Shown here one piece after another: positions 10,184 to 19,840 of a stretch of DNA of 64,000 nt. Numbering within the stretch: position 1 is the first letter of the stretch; every line of letters begins with the position of its first letter. Origin of the DNA: Bacilli bacterium (GTDB lineage Bacteria > Bacillota_I > Bacilli_A > ML615J-28 > CAG-313). Made by a program: the position numbers and the translations under genes. The stretch spans positions 179,092 through 243,091 of the forward strand of contig JAFVWY010000009.1 of the NCBI GenBank assembly GCA_017501465.1, read 5' to 3'. The notes under the pieces are model-generated. The model searched no databases. It had not been told where the DNA came from and worked only from the letters and a program-made list of their open reading frames with translations.

Positions 10184-10208
10184 AAAGACAATGTATTCAT
10201 TGTCTTTT
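10183..10208 (+). terminator. Intrinsic terminator after pncBA
   Basis: AAAGACAATG / CATTGTCTTT hairpin with a short loop and a T-rich tail. Confidence 0.75.
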
Positions 10209-10220
10209 CTTGTTTCTTGC

Positions 10221-10249
10221 TTGTAAAAAAAAGTATTTAATGTTATAAT
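10221..10249 (+). promoter_or_regulatory. Sigma-A promoter of the DUF2130 gene
   Basis: TTGTAA (10221-10226), 17-bp spacer and TATAAT (10244-10249) with an extended -10 TG. Confidence 0.7.
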
Positions 10250-10273
10250 ATGATAGAATTATGAGGTAACAAT

Positions 10274-11551
10274 ATGAAAAAAATTAATGTTTTAGTAAGA
10301 GATAAATTTACATTAGTTCTAAATGAAGATGCTTTAAAAGGGGATATTATAGATTTAAATGAAATTACTAATTTAGAACTATCATATATTGAACATATGA
10401 TTGATGTTGGTAAAGACGAACTTTATAACAAGAAGTTGAGTGATTATCAAAAGACTGTGGAAAAGCTTCAAAATGAGGCTAAAAATATCCTTAAAATGGA
10501 ATTTGAGAAACAAGAGTTACAAAAACTTAATTCTAAAGATTTAGAAATTAAAGAATTAAAAAATAAGATTATTCAACTTCAAGAGCTAGAAAGACAAAAA
10601 ATTGAAAATGAAAAGTTATTAATTGAGAAGAAATATCAAGAACAAATCAGTAACTTAAATTTACAACTTCAAGCTAAAGATAATGAAACGAAAGATTTGA
10701 TTATTGAAATCAATAAAACACACTTAGATGAGTTGAATAAACAAAAAGAAGAATATCAAGATTTAAATAATCGCTTCTTACAATTACAACATCAAAAAGC
10801 TAATTTAAATGTAAAGATGATTGGTGAAAGTCTAGAAATAGCTTGTGATAATGAAGTGCTATCTTATATGCAAAATGGTTTATATAATTGTACTTGGGAA
10901 AAAGATACAACAAATATAAAAGAATTTGATGAATCTAAAGGTTCAAAAGCAGATTTTATTTTTAAGGTCTACGCATCAGAAGAGCTAAATCCTCAAGAGT
11001 TATTAACTAGCGTGTGTTTAGAAATGAAAGATGAAAATCCTGATTCAAAAAATAAAAAAACTAATGCGGATTATTATAATAAGTTAGATAAAAATAGAAC
11101 TAAGAAAGATTGTAAATATGCCGTTTTAGTATCTAATTTAGAAGCAGATAATACAAATAGTTTACCAATTTTTAAAGTTAATCAATATCCTGATATGTAT
11201 GTAGTAAGACCGGGATACTTGATGACATTTTTAAATATGGTAGTATCTTTAACAAATCGTTTTAAAGATTTATTGATTGCTCAAAAAGAAGAAAAATTAG
11301 AACTTCAAACTCAGTTAGAATTATTGGAAGAATTTGAAAGTGTTAAGAAGAAATATTTAGAAGATCCTCTAAATAAATTAAAAAAACTTGTTGATGAAAT
11401 TCAAAAGAATAATATGAAAATCATTGAGGCGGCTAATAAGTCTACACTTACTTGTGATAGTATTGTTAATAACTATATTGAAAGTATTCAAACAAAATTA
11501 GAAACTTTTGAAATAAATATCACAAAAAAATATAAAAAATATAATAAATAG
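10274..11551 (+). CDS. DUF2130 (COG4487) coiled-coil protein
   Basis: The product has 425 residues. After a short N-terminal segment, residues about 55-180 form a long Lys/Glu/Gln-rich coiled coil. Residues about 180-330 match the DUF2130 core: 'GSKADFIFKVYASEE', 'SVCLEMKDE', a 'KLDKNRTKKDCKYAVLVSNL' region and 'MYVVRPGYL', which resembles a decayed PD-(D/E)XK nuclease fold. A second coiled coil ends the protein. The family is widespread and sporadic, but its function is not established; a nucleic-acid role is only a guess from the fold. It has its own promoter and is followed 8 bp later by the next gene. Confidence 0.75.
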   Translation: MKKINVLVRDKFTLVLNEDALKGDIIDLNEITNLELSYIEHMIDVGKDELYNKKLSDYQKTVEKLQNEAKNILKMEFEKQELQKLNSKDLEIKELKNKIIQLQELERQKIENEKLLIEKKYQEQISNLNLQLQAKDNETKDLIIEINKTHLDELNKQKEEYQDLNNRFLQLQHQKANLNVKMIGESLEIACDNEVLSYMQNGLYNCTWEKDTTNIKEFDESKGSKADFIFKVYASEELNPQELLTSVCLEMKDENPDSKNKKTNADYYNKLDKNRTKKDCKYAVLVSNLEADNTNSLPIFKVNQYPDMYVVRPGYLMTFLNMVVSLTNRFKDLLIAQKEEKLELQTQLELLEEFESVKKKYLEDPLNKLKKLVDEIQKNNMKIIEAANKSTLTCDSIVNNYIESIQTKLETFEINITKKYKKYNK

Positions 11552-11559
11552 GAGTATTT

Positions 11560-12138
11560 ATGAAAGATTTTAGTGATGTCGTAAAATTATGTTTATTAGA
11601 ATTAGGAGTTGATGATTTAAGTATCACTGGTGTTGAGTTAATGGAAAAGCTTAATTTAACTTATGATGATATTTATGATTTTGCTTCAGAATCATTCTAT
11701 CCATTAGATAGCTTTACCATTGAAACTACCCCTAAGATTGCATCAAAGATTAAGTCTAAATTATTAATTGATGAATCTATGTGGTTTAAAAAAGCAACTG
11801 ATGATTACCCATTACATGAAGCTAATGGCTTAAAAGTTATTTTTGATGATTGTGAAAAGGTTCTATGTAGCTCTGGTTTAACTTTACAAGGTGAAGATTA
11901 TTCTTTTAAGGATTTATATGAACTTGTTAAAGACTTATCAAAAGAAGGTAAAGTAACAATTAGTATACCTTATATTATAGAAGACTATTATGAAATTACT
12001 TTTGATAAGGGTAGTATAAAAAAGATGAGTATTGATTTATCAAAAATTTCAAGAAAAGAAGGGACTTTAGCTGTTTACCAAGCAATCATGCTTGCTAATA
12101 AAATCTCTATTGAAGAGTTATTAGAGTTAATTGATTAG
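11560..12138 (+). CDS. Conserved hypothetical protein, 192 aa
   Basis: I do not recognise this family. The product is acidic and soluble, without signal peptide or membrane segment. The first ~50 residues look helical ('SDVVKLCLLELGVDDLSITG'); residues about 55-190 mix helices and strands. An AGGAG site precedes the ATG by a normal distance. It sits 8 bp after the DUF2130 gene and almost touches the next membrane protein gene, so it is probably co-transcribed with both. Confidence 0.6.
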   Translation: MKDFSDVVKLCLLELGVDDLSITGVELMEKLNLTYDDIYDFASESFYPLDSFTIETTPKIASKIKSKLLIDESMWFKKATDDYPLHEANGLKVIFDDCEKVLCSSGLTLQGEDYSFKDLYELVKDLSKEGKVTISIPYIIEDYYEITFDKGSIKKMSIDLSKISRKEGTLAVYQAIMLANKISIEELLELID

Positions 12139-12145
12139 GCATTGT

Positions 12146-12790
12146 ATGATGAAAAATAAACAGTTATTAATTTCTATGGGGTTAAATGTCTTAATAGTGA
12201 TATTTAGCTTTATTGGAATTATTTTGAAATTTAAAGAAGAGGGTATAGAGTTTTATCTATCTTATGCTTTTTTTACAAATGTATTAACGATAATTATTTG
12301 TTCTGTTTTTTTATATCAAGAAATTAAAGCATTATATTTAAAAGAAGAAGTTCAAGACTCGATTAAATACAATAAATATGTTGTAACTGGCATGTCTTTA
12401 CTTGTTATGATATATTGGGTAGCATTTCTAGCTCCTCTTGCAGGTAATGATTTTGTAGGCCCATACTTGTTTCAAGGGGGATCTTTATTCTTACATGTAT
12501 TATGTCCTATTCTTTTAGTGATTAGTTTATTAGGTTATGATATGGTTTCATTAAAAAAAGAACAAGTTTTAAAAAGTTTAATGCCTACTATTGTTTATGG
12601 GGCTTTAATTATCATTTTAAATATTTTTCATATTATAATTGGACCATATGGTTTCTTTGAGGTTTACTACAGTCCATGGGGTGTTATTATTTTAGTGCCT
12701 ATCGGGTTAGCTATTTTAGAATTACTAATTTTATTTATGGTTTATTTATTAAATAGACTATCTATCAAAGTTGAAAAGCAAGCTAAGTAA
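12146..12790 (+). CDS. Pr6Pr-family integral membrane protein
   Basis: The frame is open from a TTG at 12131, inside the preceding gene, but the ATG at 12146 is the likelier start; no strong ribosome binding site decides this. The product (214 residues) has six hydrophobic segments. 'YLSYAFFTNVLTIIICS' and 'HVLCPILLV' resemble the Pr6Pr/FAR-17a-AIG1-like six-helix proteins seen in Firmicutes, for which no function is established. It ends a small operon with the DUF2130 gene and closes with a terminator that overlaps its stop. Confidence 0.6.
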   Translation: MMKNKQLLISMGLNVLIVIFSFIGIILKFKEEGIEFYLSYAFFTNVLTIIICSVFLYQEIKALYLKEEVQDSIKYNKYVVTGMSLLVMIYWVAFLAPLAGNDFVGPYLFQGGSLFLHVLCPILLVISLLGYDMVSLKKEQVLKSLMPTIVYGALIIILNIFHIIIGPYGFFEVYYSPWGVIILVPIGLAILELLILFMVYLLNRLSIKVEKQAK

Positions 12791-12807
12791 TTAAGCTTGT
12801 TTTTTTT
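12777..12807 (+). terminator. Intrinsic terminator before the str operon
   Basis: CAAGCT / AGCTTG stem followed by TTTTTTTT; the stem overlaps the stop codon of the upstream gene. Confidence 0.7.
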
Positions 12808-12873
12808 ATAGGAAATAATTACTGGGTAATAATTTTATCAAATAAAAAAATAATAAAAAAATGATCAAATTGT

Positions 12874-12902
12874 TTGATTTAATGAATCAATTGGAGTATA
12901 AT
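12874..12902 (+). promoter_or_regulatory. str operon promoter
   Basis: TTGATT (12874-12879), 17-bp spacer and TATAAT (12897-12902). Transcription should start near 12909, leaving a leader of about 100 nt before rpsL. Confidence 0.8.
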
Positions 12903-12908
12903 ATTAGA

Positions 12909-13001
12909 GGTTTGAAGTAATAGGTCTGTTTGACCAAATCAGGCCATTATTTTATACAAATTTGAAACGCCAGGATTCGTGGCTAGAATCAATGAAAGGA
13001 G
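12909..13001 (+). promoter_or_regulatory. str operon 5' leader with alternative hairpins
   Basis: In the leader, GGTCTG (12923-12928) can pair with CAGGCC (12940-12945), extended by AATA/TATT-type pairs, or GGTC (12923-12926) can pair with GACC (12932-12935); the two folds exclude each other. Nearer the start codon, GCCA (12969-12972) can pair with TGGC (12980-12983), or GATTC (12974-12978) with GAATC (12986-12990). This could be an autoregulatory site for S12 or S7 (inference). AAGGAG before 13009 is the ribosome binding site of rpsL. Confidence 0.4.
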
Positions 13002-13008
13002 AAATAAA

Positions 13009-13425
13009 ATGCCAACAATTAACCAACTTGTACGCAAATCTAGAGAAGATAAAGTTCGTAAGAGTAAATCACCTCAATTAGGTGTTGGTTTAAATACACT
13101 AAAGAAAGTAACTACTGATGTTAAATCACCTCAAAAACGTGGTGTTTGTACACGTGTATCTACAGCTACTCCAAAGAAACCTAATTCAGCGATTCGTAAG
13201 ATCGCCCGTGTTCGTTTAACTAATGGTTTAGAAGTAACTGCTTATATTCCAGGTATCGGACATCGTTTACAAGAACACAGTGTTGTTTTAATTCGTGGTG
13301 GACGTGTTAAGGACTTACCAGGGGTTCGTTACCATATTATTCGTGGTACATTAGATACTACAGGTGTAGAAAAACGTAATCAAGCTCGTTCTAAATACGG
13401 TGCTAAACGTCCAAAAAGCAAATAA
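13009..13425 (+). CDS. rpsL: 30S ribosomal protein S12
   Basis: The frame is open from 12979, but AAGGAG stands before the ATG at 13009, giving '[14 protein letters not shown]', the standard S12 start (138 residues). S12 lies at the decoding centre of the small subunit and checks codon-anticodon pairing. '[17 protein letters not shown]' carries the wild-type lysine linked to streptomycin resistance, and '[15 protein letters not shown]' is intact. One slightly odd residue: '[10 protein letters not shown]' has Arg where most bacteria have Asn. First gene of the str operon. Confidence 0.98.
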   Translation: MPTINQLVRKSREDKVRKSKSPQLGVGLNTLKKVTTDVKSPQKRGVCTRVSTATPKKPNSAIRKIARVRLTNGLEVTAYIPGIGHRLQEHSVVLIRGGRVKDLPGVRYHIIRGTLDTTGVEKRNQARSKYGAKRPKSK

Positions 13426-13461
13426 CCATTAAAAATTTAAATCATAGAAAGGAGAAATATC

Positions 13462-13932
13462 ATGCCTCGTAAAGGACATGTCCCTGTAAGGGAAGTATTA
13501 CCAGATCCAATATATAATTCAAAATTAGTTACAAGATTAATTAATAGTGTTATGTTAGATGGTAAAAAAGGTGTTGCTCAACAAATTATCTATGGTGCAT
13601 TTGAAATCGTTGCTAAAACAACTGGACGCAATGCAATAGAAGTTTATGAACAAGCACTAGAAAATATTATGCCACAAGTCGAAGTTCGTTCTCGTCGTGT
13701 AGGTGGCGCAAACTATCAAGTACCAGTAGAAGTTCGTCAAGCTAGACGTTATACTTTAGGTTTAAGATGGTTAACTCAATATGCTCGTCTTCGTCATGAA
13801 AAAACTATGGAAGAAAGATTAGCAAAAGAAATTATGGATGCCGCTAATGGTGCAGGTGCATCTGTTAAGAAACGTGAAGATACTCATAGAATGGCAGAAG
13901 CTAACAAAGCATTTGCTCATTACCAATGGTAA
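13462..13932 (+). CDS. rpsG: 30S ribosomal protein S7
   Basis: The 156-residue protein is a normal-length S7, which binds the 3' domain of 16S rRNA and starts head assembly. '[20 protein letters not shown]' and '[19 protein letters not shown]' are family signatures. AAAGGAG precedes the ATG. It lies 36 bp after rpsL. In E. coli S7 represses its own operon by binding between rpsL and rpsG; no equivalent site is obvious in this short gap. Confidence 0.98.
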   Translation: MPRKGHVPVREVLPDPIYNSKLVTRLINSVMLDGKKGVAQQIIYGAFEIVAKTTGRNAIEVYEQALENIMPQVEVRSRRVGGANYQVPVEVRQARRYTLGLRWLTQYARLRHEKTMEERLAKEIMDAANGAGASVKKREDTHRMAEANKAFAHYQW

Positions 13933-13968
13933 TTTTCAAAATTTACTAGTTGGAAGGGAGGGAAAATT

Positions 13969-16041
13969 ATGCCTCGTGATGTAGCGTTAAATAAAACAAG
14001 AAATATAGGTATCATGGCTCACATTGATGCTGGTAAAACAACATTCAGTGAACGTGTATTATATCATACAGGTAAAATTCATAAAATTGGTGAGACTCAT
14101 GATGGTGCAGCCCAAATGGACTGGATGAAACAAGAACAAGAAAGAGGTATCACAATTACTTCTGCTGCTACAACAGCTTATTGGAATGGCTATAGAATTA
14201 ACTTAATTGATACTCCAGGACACGTAGACTTTACTGTGGAAGTAAGTCGTTCACTAAGAGTACTTGATGGTGCAGTTACAGTTCTAGATGCACAAGCTGG
14301 TGTTGAACCTCAAACAGAAACTGTTTGGAGACAAGCTACTGAATATAAAGTACCTAGAATCGTATTCGTTAATAAAATGGATAAAACAGGTGCAAACTTT
14401 AGATTTAGTGTTGATTCTTTAAAGAAACGTTTAGGTGCAGTTGCTGCTCCATTACAATGGCCAATTGGTGCTGAAAGTGAATTTAAAGGTCTTATTGATT
14501 TAGTTACAATGAAAGCATATATTTATCAAGATGGAAATCCTGATGAAAAATGTGACGAAGTTGAAATTCCAGCTCACTTACAAGATGAAGCTGAATTATA
14601 CCGTGAAGAATTAATCAGTATTGTAGCCGATTATGATGAAGAATTAATGGAATTATATCTTGACGGACAAGAAATTCCTACTGAAGTTTTAAAACGTGCT
14701 ATTCGTACTGCAACATTATCTGTAGAATTCTTCCCAGTATTATGCGGTACTGCTTTTAAAAATAAAGGTATTAGAAGAGTAATTGATGCAGTTATTGATT
14801 ACTTGCCAAGCCCAGAAGAAGTTGAAGAGGTTAAAGGATTTGATGAAGATGGAAATGAAGTAGATGTTTCATATAGTGATGATGCTCCATTCTCAGCTTT
14901 AGCATTCAAAGTTATGACTGACCCATATGTAGGTAAGTTAACATTCTTCAGAGTATATTCTGGTACATTAGAATCTGGAACATACGTTTATAATTCTACT
15001 CGTGGAAAAAGAGAACGTATTGGTCGTATTCTATTAATGCATGCAAATAATCGTTCTGAAATTAAAGAAGTTCATGCCGGTGATATTGCAGCCGCTGTTG
15101 GTTTAAAAGATACAACAACAGGTGATACACTTTGTGATGAAAAGGCCCCTGTTATCTTAGAATCAATTAATTTCCCAGATCCAGTTATCTCAGTTGCTAT
15201 TGAACCAAAAACAAAAGGCGATCAAGATAAGATGGGTATTGCTTTAGCAAAATTAGCAGAAGAAGATCCAACATTTAAAACTCATACAGATCATGAAACT
15301 GGACAAACTATTATTGCCGGTATGGGTGAATTACACTTAGATATTATCGTTGATCGTATGAGAAGAGAGTTTAAAGTCGAATGTAACGTAGGTAAACCAC
15401 AAGTTTCTTATCGTGAAACTATTTCAGTTCCTGCTGAAATTGAAGGAAAATTTGTTCGTCAATCAGGTGGTCGTGGTCAATATGGTCACTGCGTAGTTAC
15501 ATTTGAACCTAATCCTGGCAAAGGATTTGAATTCGTTGATGAAATTGTTGGTGGTGTTATTCCTAAGGAATACATTCCAGCTGTTGAAAAAGGTTTAATT
15601 AATGCATTACAAAATGGTAACCTTGCTGGGTTCCCAACAATCGATATTAAAGCTAGATTAACATTTGGTTCTTACCATGATGTTGACTCAAGCCAAATCG
15701 CATTCGAAGTTGCTGCTTCTATGGCATTTAAAGCATCTAAAGAAAAATGTAAACCTGTTCTTCTAGAACCTATTACTCAAGTTGAAGTTAGTGTTCCAGA
15801 TGAATATGTAGGTAACGTTATTGGTGACTTAATGTCAAGACGTGGAAGAATTGATTCACAAGAAGCTCGTGGTCACTTACAAGCTATTCGTGGATTTGTT
15901 CCTCTATCAGAAATGTTTGGATATGCTACAGCTCTACGTTCTAATACACAAGGTCGTGGTAATTATACAATGCAATTCGATCATTATGAAGAATGTCCAA
16001 AATCTGTTACAGAAGCTGTAATTAAAGAACGTAATGCTTAA
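13969..16041 (+). CDS. fusA: Translation elongation factor G
   Basis: The 690-residue GTPase drives ribosomal translocation. G1 'AHIDAGKTT' (about 17-25), the effector stretch '[12 protein letters not shown]', G3 'DTPGH' and G4 'NKMD' are intact, followed by the beta-barrel domain II and the EF-G-specific domains III-V ('GGRGQYGHC', 'SRRGRI'). Length and motifs fit a canonical EF-G. AAGGGAGG precedes the ATG; it is the last gene transcribed from the str promoter before the separate tuf promoter. Confidence 0.98.
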   Translation: MPRDVALNKTRNIGIMAHIDAGKTTFSERVLYHTGKIHKIGETHDGAAQMDWMKQEQERGITITSAATTAYWNGYRINLIDTPGHVDFTVEVSRSLRVLDGAVTVLDAQAGVEPQTETVWRQATEYKVPRIVFVNKMDKTGANFRFSVDSLKKRLGAVAAPLQWPIGAESEFKGLIDLVTMKAYIYQDGNPDEKCDEVEIPAHLQDEAELYREELISIVADYDEELMELYLDGQEIPTEVLKRAIRTATLSVEFFPVLCGTAFKNKGIRRVIDAVIDYLPSPEEVEEVKGFDEDGNEVDVSYSDDAPFSALAFKVMTDPYVGKLTFFRVYSGTLESGTYVYNSTRGKRERIGRILLMHANNRSEIKEVHAGDIAAAVGLKDTTTGDTLCDEKAPVILESINFPDPVISVAIEPKTKGDQDKMGIALAKLAEEDPTFKTHTDHETGQTIIAGMGELHLDIIVDRMRREFKVECNVGKPQVSYRETISVPAEIEGKFVRQSGGRGQYGHCVVTFEPNPGKGFEFVDEIVGGVIPKEYIPAVEKGLINALQNGNLAGFPTIDIKARLTFGSYHDVDSSQIAFEVAASMAFKASKEKCKPVLLEPITQVEVSVPDEYVGNVIGDLMSRRGRIDSQEARGHLQAIRGFVPLSEMFGYATALRSNTQGRGNYTMQFDHYEECPKSVTEAVIKERNA

Positions 16042-16058
16042 AACACTTAGCATCTTTC

Positions 16059-16087
16059 TTGCAAAAAAGTTATAAATAAATTATAAT
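16059..16087 (+). promoter_or_regulatory. tuf promoter
   Basis: TTGCAA (16059-16064), 17-bp spacer and TATAAT (16082-16087) between fusA and tuf, so EF-Tu can be made in excess over the rest of the operon. Confidence 0.8.
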
Positions 16088-16131
16088 ATAATAGGAAAAA
16101 TAAATTTTAACCAAAAGGAAGGAAAACAAAA

Positions 16132-17316
16132 ATGGCAAAAGAAAAATTTGAACGTACTAAACCCCATGTAAACATTGGTACTATTGGCCACGTTGACCAT
16201 GGAAAAACTACTTTAACATCTGCTATTACTACAGTTTTAGCAGCTCAAGGCTTAGCTGAAAAGAAAGCTTATGACCAAATCGATGGTGCTCCAGAAGAAA
16301 AAGCTCGTGGTATAACTATTAATACTTGCCACGTTGAATACGAAACTAAAGCTCGTCACTATGCACACGTTGACTGCCCAGGACACGCTGACTATGTTAA
16401 AAACATGATCACTGGTGCTGCTCAAATGGACGGTGCTATCTTAGTTATCGCTGCTACAGACGGACCTATGGCTCAAACTCGTGAACATATCTTATTAAGC
16501 CGTCAAGTAGGTGTTCCAAAATTAATCGTATTCTTAAATAAATGTGATATGGTTGATGATGAAGAATTACTAGACTTAGTAGAAATGGAAGTTCGTGATC
16601 TATTAAATGAATACGGATTCCCTGGTGATGATACTCCAATCATTCGTGGTTCTGCTTTAAAAGCTTTAGAAGGCGATCAAGCTTACCAAGATAAAATTTT
16701 AGAATTAATGGATACAGTTGATGCTTATATCCCTGATCCAGTTCGTGAAACTGATAAACCATTCTTAATGCCAGTTGAAGACGTATTCTCAATCACTGGT
16801 CGTGGTACTGTTGCTACAGGACGTGTAGAACGTGGTACTGTTAAAGTTGGTGACAACGTTGAAATCGTTGGTATTAAAGAAACTCGTCCTTGCGTAGTTA
16901 CTGGTGTTGAAATGTTCCGTAAATTATTAGACCAAGCTGAAGCTGGTGATAATATTGGTGCATTACTTCGTGGTGTAGCTCGTGACGAAATCGTTCGTGG
17001 ACAAGTATTATGTAAACCTAAATCAGTAGCTCCTCATGCTGAATTCCAAGCTGAAGTTTACGTATTAACTAAAGAAGAAGGCGGACGTCATACTCCATTC
17101 TTCTCTAACTATCGTCCTCAATTCTATTTCAGAACAACTGACGTTACTGGCGTTATCGAATTAATGCCTGGAACAGAAATGGTTATGCCTGGTGATAACA
17201 CTAGAATGATCGTTAAATTAATCCACCCAATCGCTGTTGAAAAAGGTACTAAATTCTCTATTCGTGAAGGCGGCCGTACAGTAGGTGCTGGTTCAGTTAC
17301 TGAAATTGATGCTTAA
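16132..17316 (+). CDS. tuf: Translation elongation factor Tu
   Basis: The 394-residue GTPase carries aminoacyl-tRNA to the ribosome. 'GHVDHGKTT' (P-loop), 'DCPGH', 'NKCDMVD' and the C-terminal barrel domains ('[12 protein letters not shown]', 'FRTTDVTG') are canonical. Switch I reads '[13 protein letters not shown]', with Cys where Ala or Ser is commoner. Codon use is noticeably more C- and G-rich than in neighbours, as expected for one of the most expressed genes. It has its own promoter and a strong terminator. Confidence 0.98.
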   Translation: MAKEKFERTKPHVNIGTIGHVDHGKTTLTSAITTVLAAQGLAEKKAYDQIDGAPEEKARGITINTCHVEYETKARHYAHVDCPGHADYVKNMITGAAQMDGAILVIAATDGPMAQTREHILLSRQVGVPKLIVFLNKCDMVDDEELLDLVEMEVRDLLNEYGFPGDDTPIIRGSALKALEGDQAYQDKILELMDTVDAYIPDPVRETDKPFLMPVEDVFSITGRGTVATGRVERGTVKVGDNVEIVGIKETRPCVVTGVEMFRKLLDQAEAGDNIGALLRGVARDEIVRGQVLCKPKSVAPHAEFQAEVYVLTKEEGGRHTPFFSNYRPQFYFRTTDVTGVIELMPGTEMVMPGDNTRMIVKLIHPIAVEKGTKFSIREGGRTVGAGSVTEIDA

Positions 17317-17342
17317 TTTTTAAGAATTAATTTGGATAATTA

Positions 17343-17370
17343 ACTCCTAAACAATTGTTTAGGAGTTTTT
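17343..17370 (+). terminator. Intrinsic terminator after tuf
   Basis: ACTCCTAAAC / GTTTAGGAGT stem with loop AATT and a T-rich tail. Confidence 0.88.
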
Positions 17371-17434
17371 ATTTTTGTTGTATTATTTATCAATTTATGA
17401 TAAAATATAATAAATAAGAAAAGGAAAAACTATT

Positions 17435-18205
17435 ATGAAAAAAAGAACTATAATTCCTACTTTAATAAGCATTATAACTGGCGGAGTAATACTACTATGT
17501 AGTATTTTTGGTTTGATATTTAATGAAACAAAAGAGATTTACCCCATTCTTTTATTGATGTTATCATCAATCATCATCATTATAAGTGGTGTTTTTAGTT
17601 ATTTTATTAATGATAGATTGTTTGGCTTTGTTAATCTAGTCGGAACTATTTTAGCATTTGTTGCGGTAAGAATATTTTATGTTGGCCCAATTGAAAATTA
17701 TACTATTCCTTTTGTTTTAGTCCTTCTTTGTGTCTTGTCTACAATATTCAATTTTGCTTCGATTATTTTATCAATTTATCGCCTACCGGTTAATCAAATT
17801 ACTTTTGACAATAATTTATTTAAGGATGTTTTTAAGAATCAAAAAACTTCTTTAATTTTTACTTTGATTAATTCTATTACTTTAGTTATCATTATTATTA
17901 GTTTAATTTTAAATGAAACTAATATGTTGATTTCAATTATTGTTTGTATCTTGGTTTTATTAGGAATTAATTTTGGTAAACTATTATCTTTTAAATTTAA
18001 AAATCGTATTGGTTCTTTAATTATCTTTGCATGCAGTATAATTCTAATTCTTGGCGTTAATCCACAAGAATTTTCTGTTGATAATACATGTATATTATTA
18101 ATGTTATTAGAATATGTTTTATCGATAATTTTAGTGTTATGTGAATTCTTTAAATTTGATGATGCGGTTGAGACAAAGTTTGGTCCAAAGGAGTATAAGA
18201 AATGA
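17435..18205 (+). CDS. Hypothetical integral membrane protein, 256 aa
   Basis: I recognise no family. The product consists almost entirely of seven or eight hydrophobic helices with short loops and a polar C-terminal tail. AAAGGAAA precedes the ATG. Its end overlaps the start of tatD by 4 bp, so the two are translationally coupled. No transporter or enzyme motif is seen. Confidence 0.65.
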   Translation: MKKRTIIPTLISIITGGVILLCSIFGLIFNETKEIYPILLLMLSSIIIIISGVFSYFINDRLFGFVNLVGTILAFVAVRIFYVGPIENYTIPFVLVLLCVLSTIFNFASIILSIYRLPVNQITFDNNLFKDVFKNQKTSLIFTLINSITLVIIIISLILNETNMLISIIVCILVLLGINFGKLLSFKFKNRIGSLIIFACSIILILGVNPQEFSVDNTCILLMLLEYVLSIILVLCEFFKFDDAVETKFGPKEYKK

Positions 18206-18981
18206 TTTTTGTAGATACACATTGTCACTTAAATAGTGAACAATTATATAAGGATTATGATAATGTAAAAAAAGATGCTGAAAAAGAAGGAGTTAAATTA
18301 TTTATTGTTCCTGGCTTTGATTTAGAAAGTTCAAAGATCGCCTTAAAACTTGCTCATGAATATGAAAATGTATATGCAGCGATTGGTTTTCATCCTACAG
18401 AAATAAAACATTATTCCGATTTAGAGTATAAATGGCTAGAGGATAATATTAAAGATGATAAGGTTGTAGCTCTTGGAGAAATTGGTTTTGATTTACATTG
18501 GGATACGACTACTTTAGAAGAACAAATGGAAAGCTTTTTAAGACAGATAAGGATTGCTAAAGAGGTTAATAAGCCACTAATTATTCACTCAAGAGATGCG
18601 TTGAATTTAACTTATCAAGCTTTAAAAGATAATGATTGCCATCTATTAGGTGGTGTAATGCATTCTTTTTCTGGTAGTATAGAGATGGCAAAAGAGTTTA
18701 TTAAACTTAACTTTTATATTGGTCTTGGAGGACCTGTTACTTTTACTAATGCTAAAGATCCTAAAATTGTAGCGGAAAATGTTGATATTAATTATTTAAT
18801 TACAGAAACTGATTCTCCATATTTAGCTCCACACCCTTTAAGAGGAAAAATGAATTCTCCTAAGAATATTCCTTTAATTGCATCAGAAATTGCTAAACTA
18901 AGAGGTATTGATATCAACGATTTAAAAACTATTGTTTTAGACAATACTAAAAGATTATTTAGAATAAAGAGCGATGTGTAG
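18202..18981 (+). CDS. tatD: TatD-family metal-dependent DNase
   Basis: The 259-residue TIM-barrel hydrolase has the full metal-binding set: 'DTHCHL', 'GFHPTEI', 'ALGEIGFD', 'LIIHSRDA', 'MHSFSGS' and 'ETDSPYLAPHP'. TatD/YcfH enzymes are 3'-5' nucleases on DNA; related members act on tRNA ends. The size is normal. AAGGAG lies in the end of the overlapping membrane protein gene. It is often found near rnmV or metG in Firmicutes; here it is followed at once by a protease gene. Confidence 0.93.
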   Translation: MIFVDTHCHLNSEQLYKDYDNVKKDAEKEGVKLFIVPGFDLESSKIALKLAHEYENVYAAIGFHPTEIKHYSDLEYKWLEDNIKDDKVVALGEIGFDLHWDTTTLEEQMESFLRQIRIAKEVNKPLIIHSRDALNLTYQALKDNDCHLLGGVMHSFSGSIEMAKEFIKLNFYIGLGGPVTFTNAKDPKIVAENVDINYLITETDSPYLAPHPLRGKMNSPKNIPLIASEIAKLRGIDINDLKTIVLDNTKRLFRIKSDV

Positions 18982-18982
18982 T

Positions 18983-19810
18983 ATGAAAAAGATTATATGT
19001 TTTTTATTTATATTTTTATTAACTATTTTTATTAATGGATGTTTTAATAATAGCAATAAGGTAACAAATAATTCGATTAATAATAAAGTAGTTAGTGTTG
19101 AGGATTATACAATTTATGATGTAGAAGATGCGATTATGATTGCTAGTGAAAAAGCATCATCAAGTGTTGTTGCAATTATGGAAAGTAGTTTAAGCTCTCA
19201 ATCACTTGGCAGCGCAGTTGTTTGTAAAAGGGTACCATATGCTAATGATGAAATTGTATCAGAAGATGCAGCAAACATAACTCATTATGAATATTTCGCA
19301 ATTACTAATGAACATGTAGTAAATGGCATAATTAGTTTTCAATATCGAGTGTTTATTAGTGATAGAATAAGTGATCCTAGTTATCAAACGTCAAATGTTA
19401 CAGTAATTGAAAAAGATGAAGATTTGGATTTAGCCATAATAAAATTTAAAAGTAGTGTTTATATTGAAACCGCTACTATTAAGAATTCTAATGGCTTAAA
19501 AAAAGGTCAAATTGTCATTGCTATTGGTACACCAATGTCTATTGAGTATTTTAATACAATTACACAAGGTGTTATTAGTCATCCATATCGCTATACAAAA
19601 TTTGATGATTTTGGAGGATACTATATTCAACATGACGCCTCAATTAATCCCGGAAATTCTGGCGGCGGTTTATTTAATGTTGAGGGTAAACTGATTGGTA
19701 TTAATACTTGGAAACTAGAAGGGGATGAGACGGTATTTGGTATGGGCTTTGCTATACCTAGTAGTGTTATTTATACTAAATATAGTAAGTATATTGAATC
19801 TTATGAATAA
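18983..19810 (+). CDS. HtrA-like trypsin-fold serine protease, predicted lipoprotein
   Basis: The frame is open from an ATG at 18974, but the ATG at 18983 gives a clean signal peptide; no ribosome binding site settles it. 'FINGC' is a lipobox, so the enzyme should be anchored on the outer face. Counting from 18974, the triad is His114 ('TNEHVVNG'), Asp152 ('DEDLDLAII') and Ser219 ('NPGNSGGGLF'); the usual GNSGGPL has Gly instead of Pro. No PDZ domain follows, so it is shorter than DegP/HtrA. A role in envelope protein quality control is inferred. Confidence 0.85.
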   Translation: MKKIICFLFIFLLTIFINGCFNNSNKVTNNSINNKVVSVEDYTIYDVEDAIMIASEKASSSVVAIMESSLSSQSLGSAVVCKRVPYANDEIVSEDAANITHYEYFAITNEHVVNGIISFQYRVFISDRISDPSYQTSNVTVIEKDEDLDLAIIKFKSSVYIETATIKNSNGLKKGQIVIAIGTPMSIEYFNTITQGVISHPYRYTKFDDFGGYYIQHDASINPGNSGGGLFNVEGKLIGINTWKLEGDETVFGMGFAIPSSVIYTKYSKYIESYE

Positions 19811-19840
19811 AAAAAGACCTATTATTAATAGGTCTTTTAT
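19808..19840. terminator. Shared bidirectional terminator (protease / PBP1A)
   Basis: AAAAGACCTATT / AATAGGTCTTTT with A-runs on one side and T-runs on the other works for both converging genes. Confidence 0.8.
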
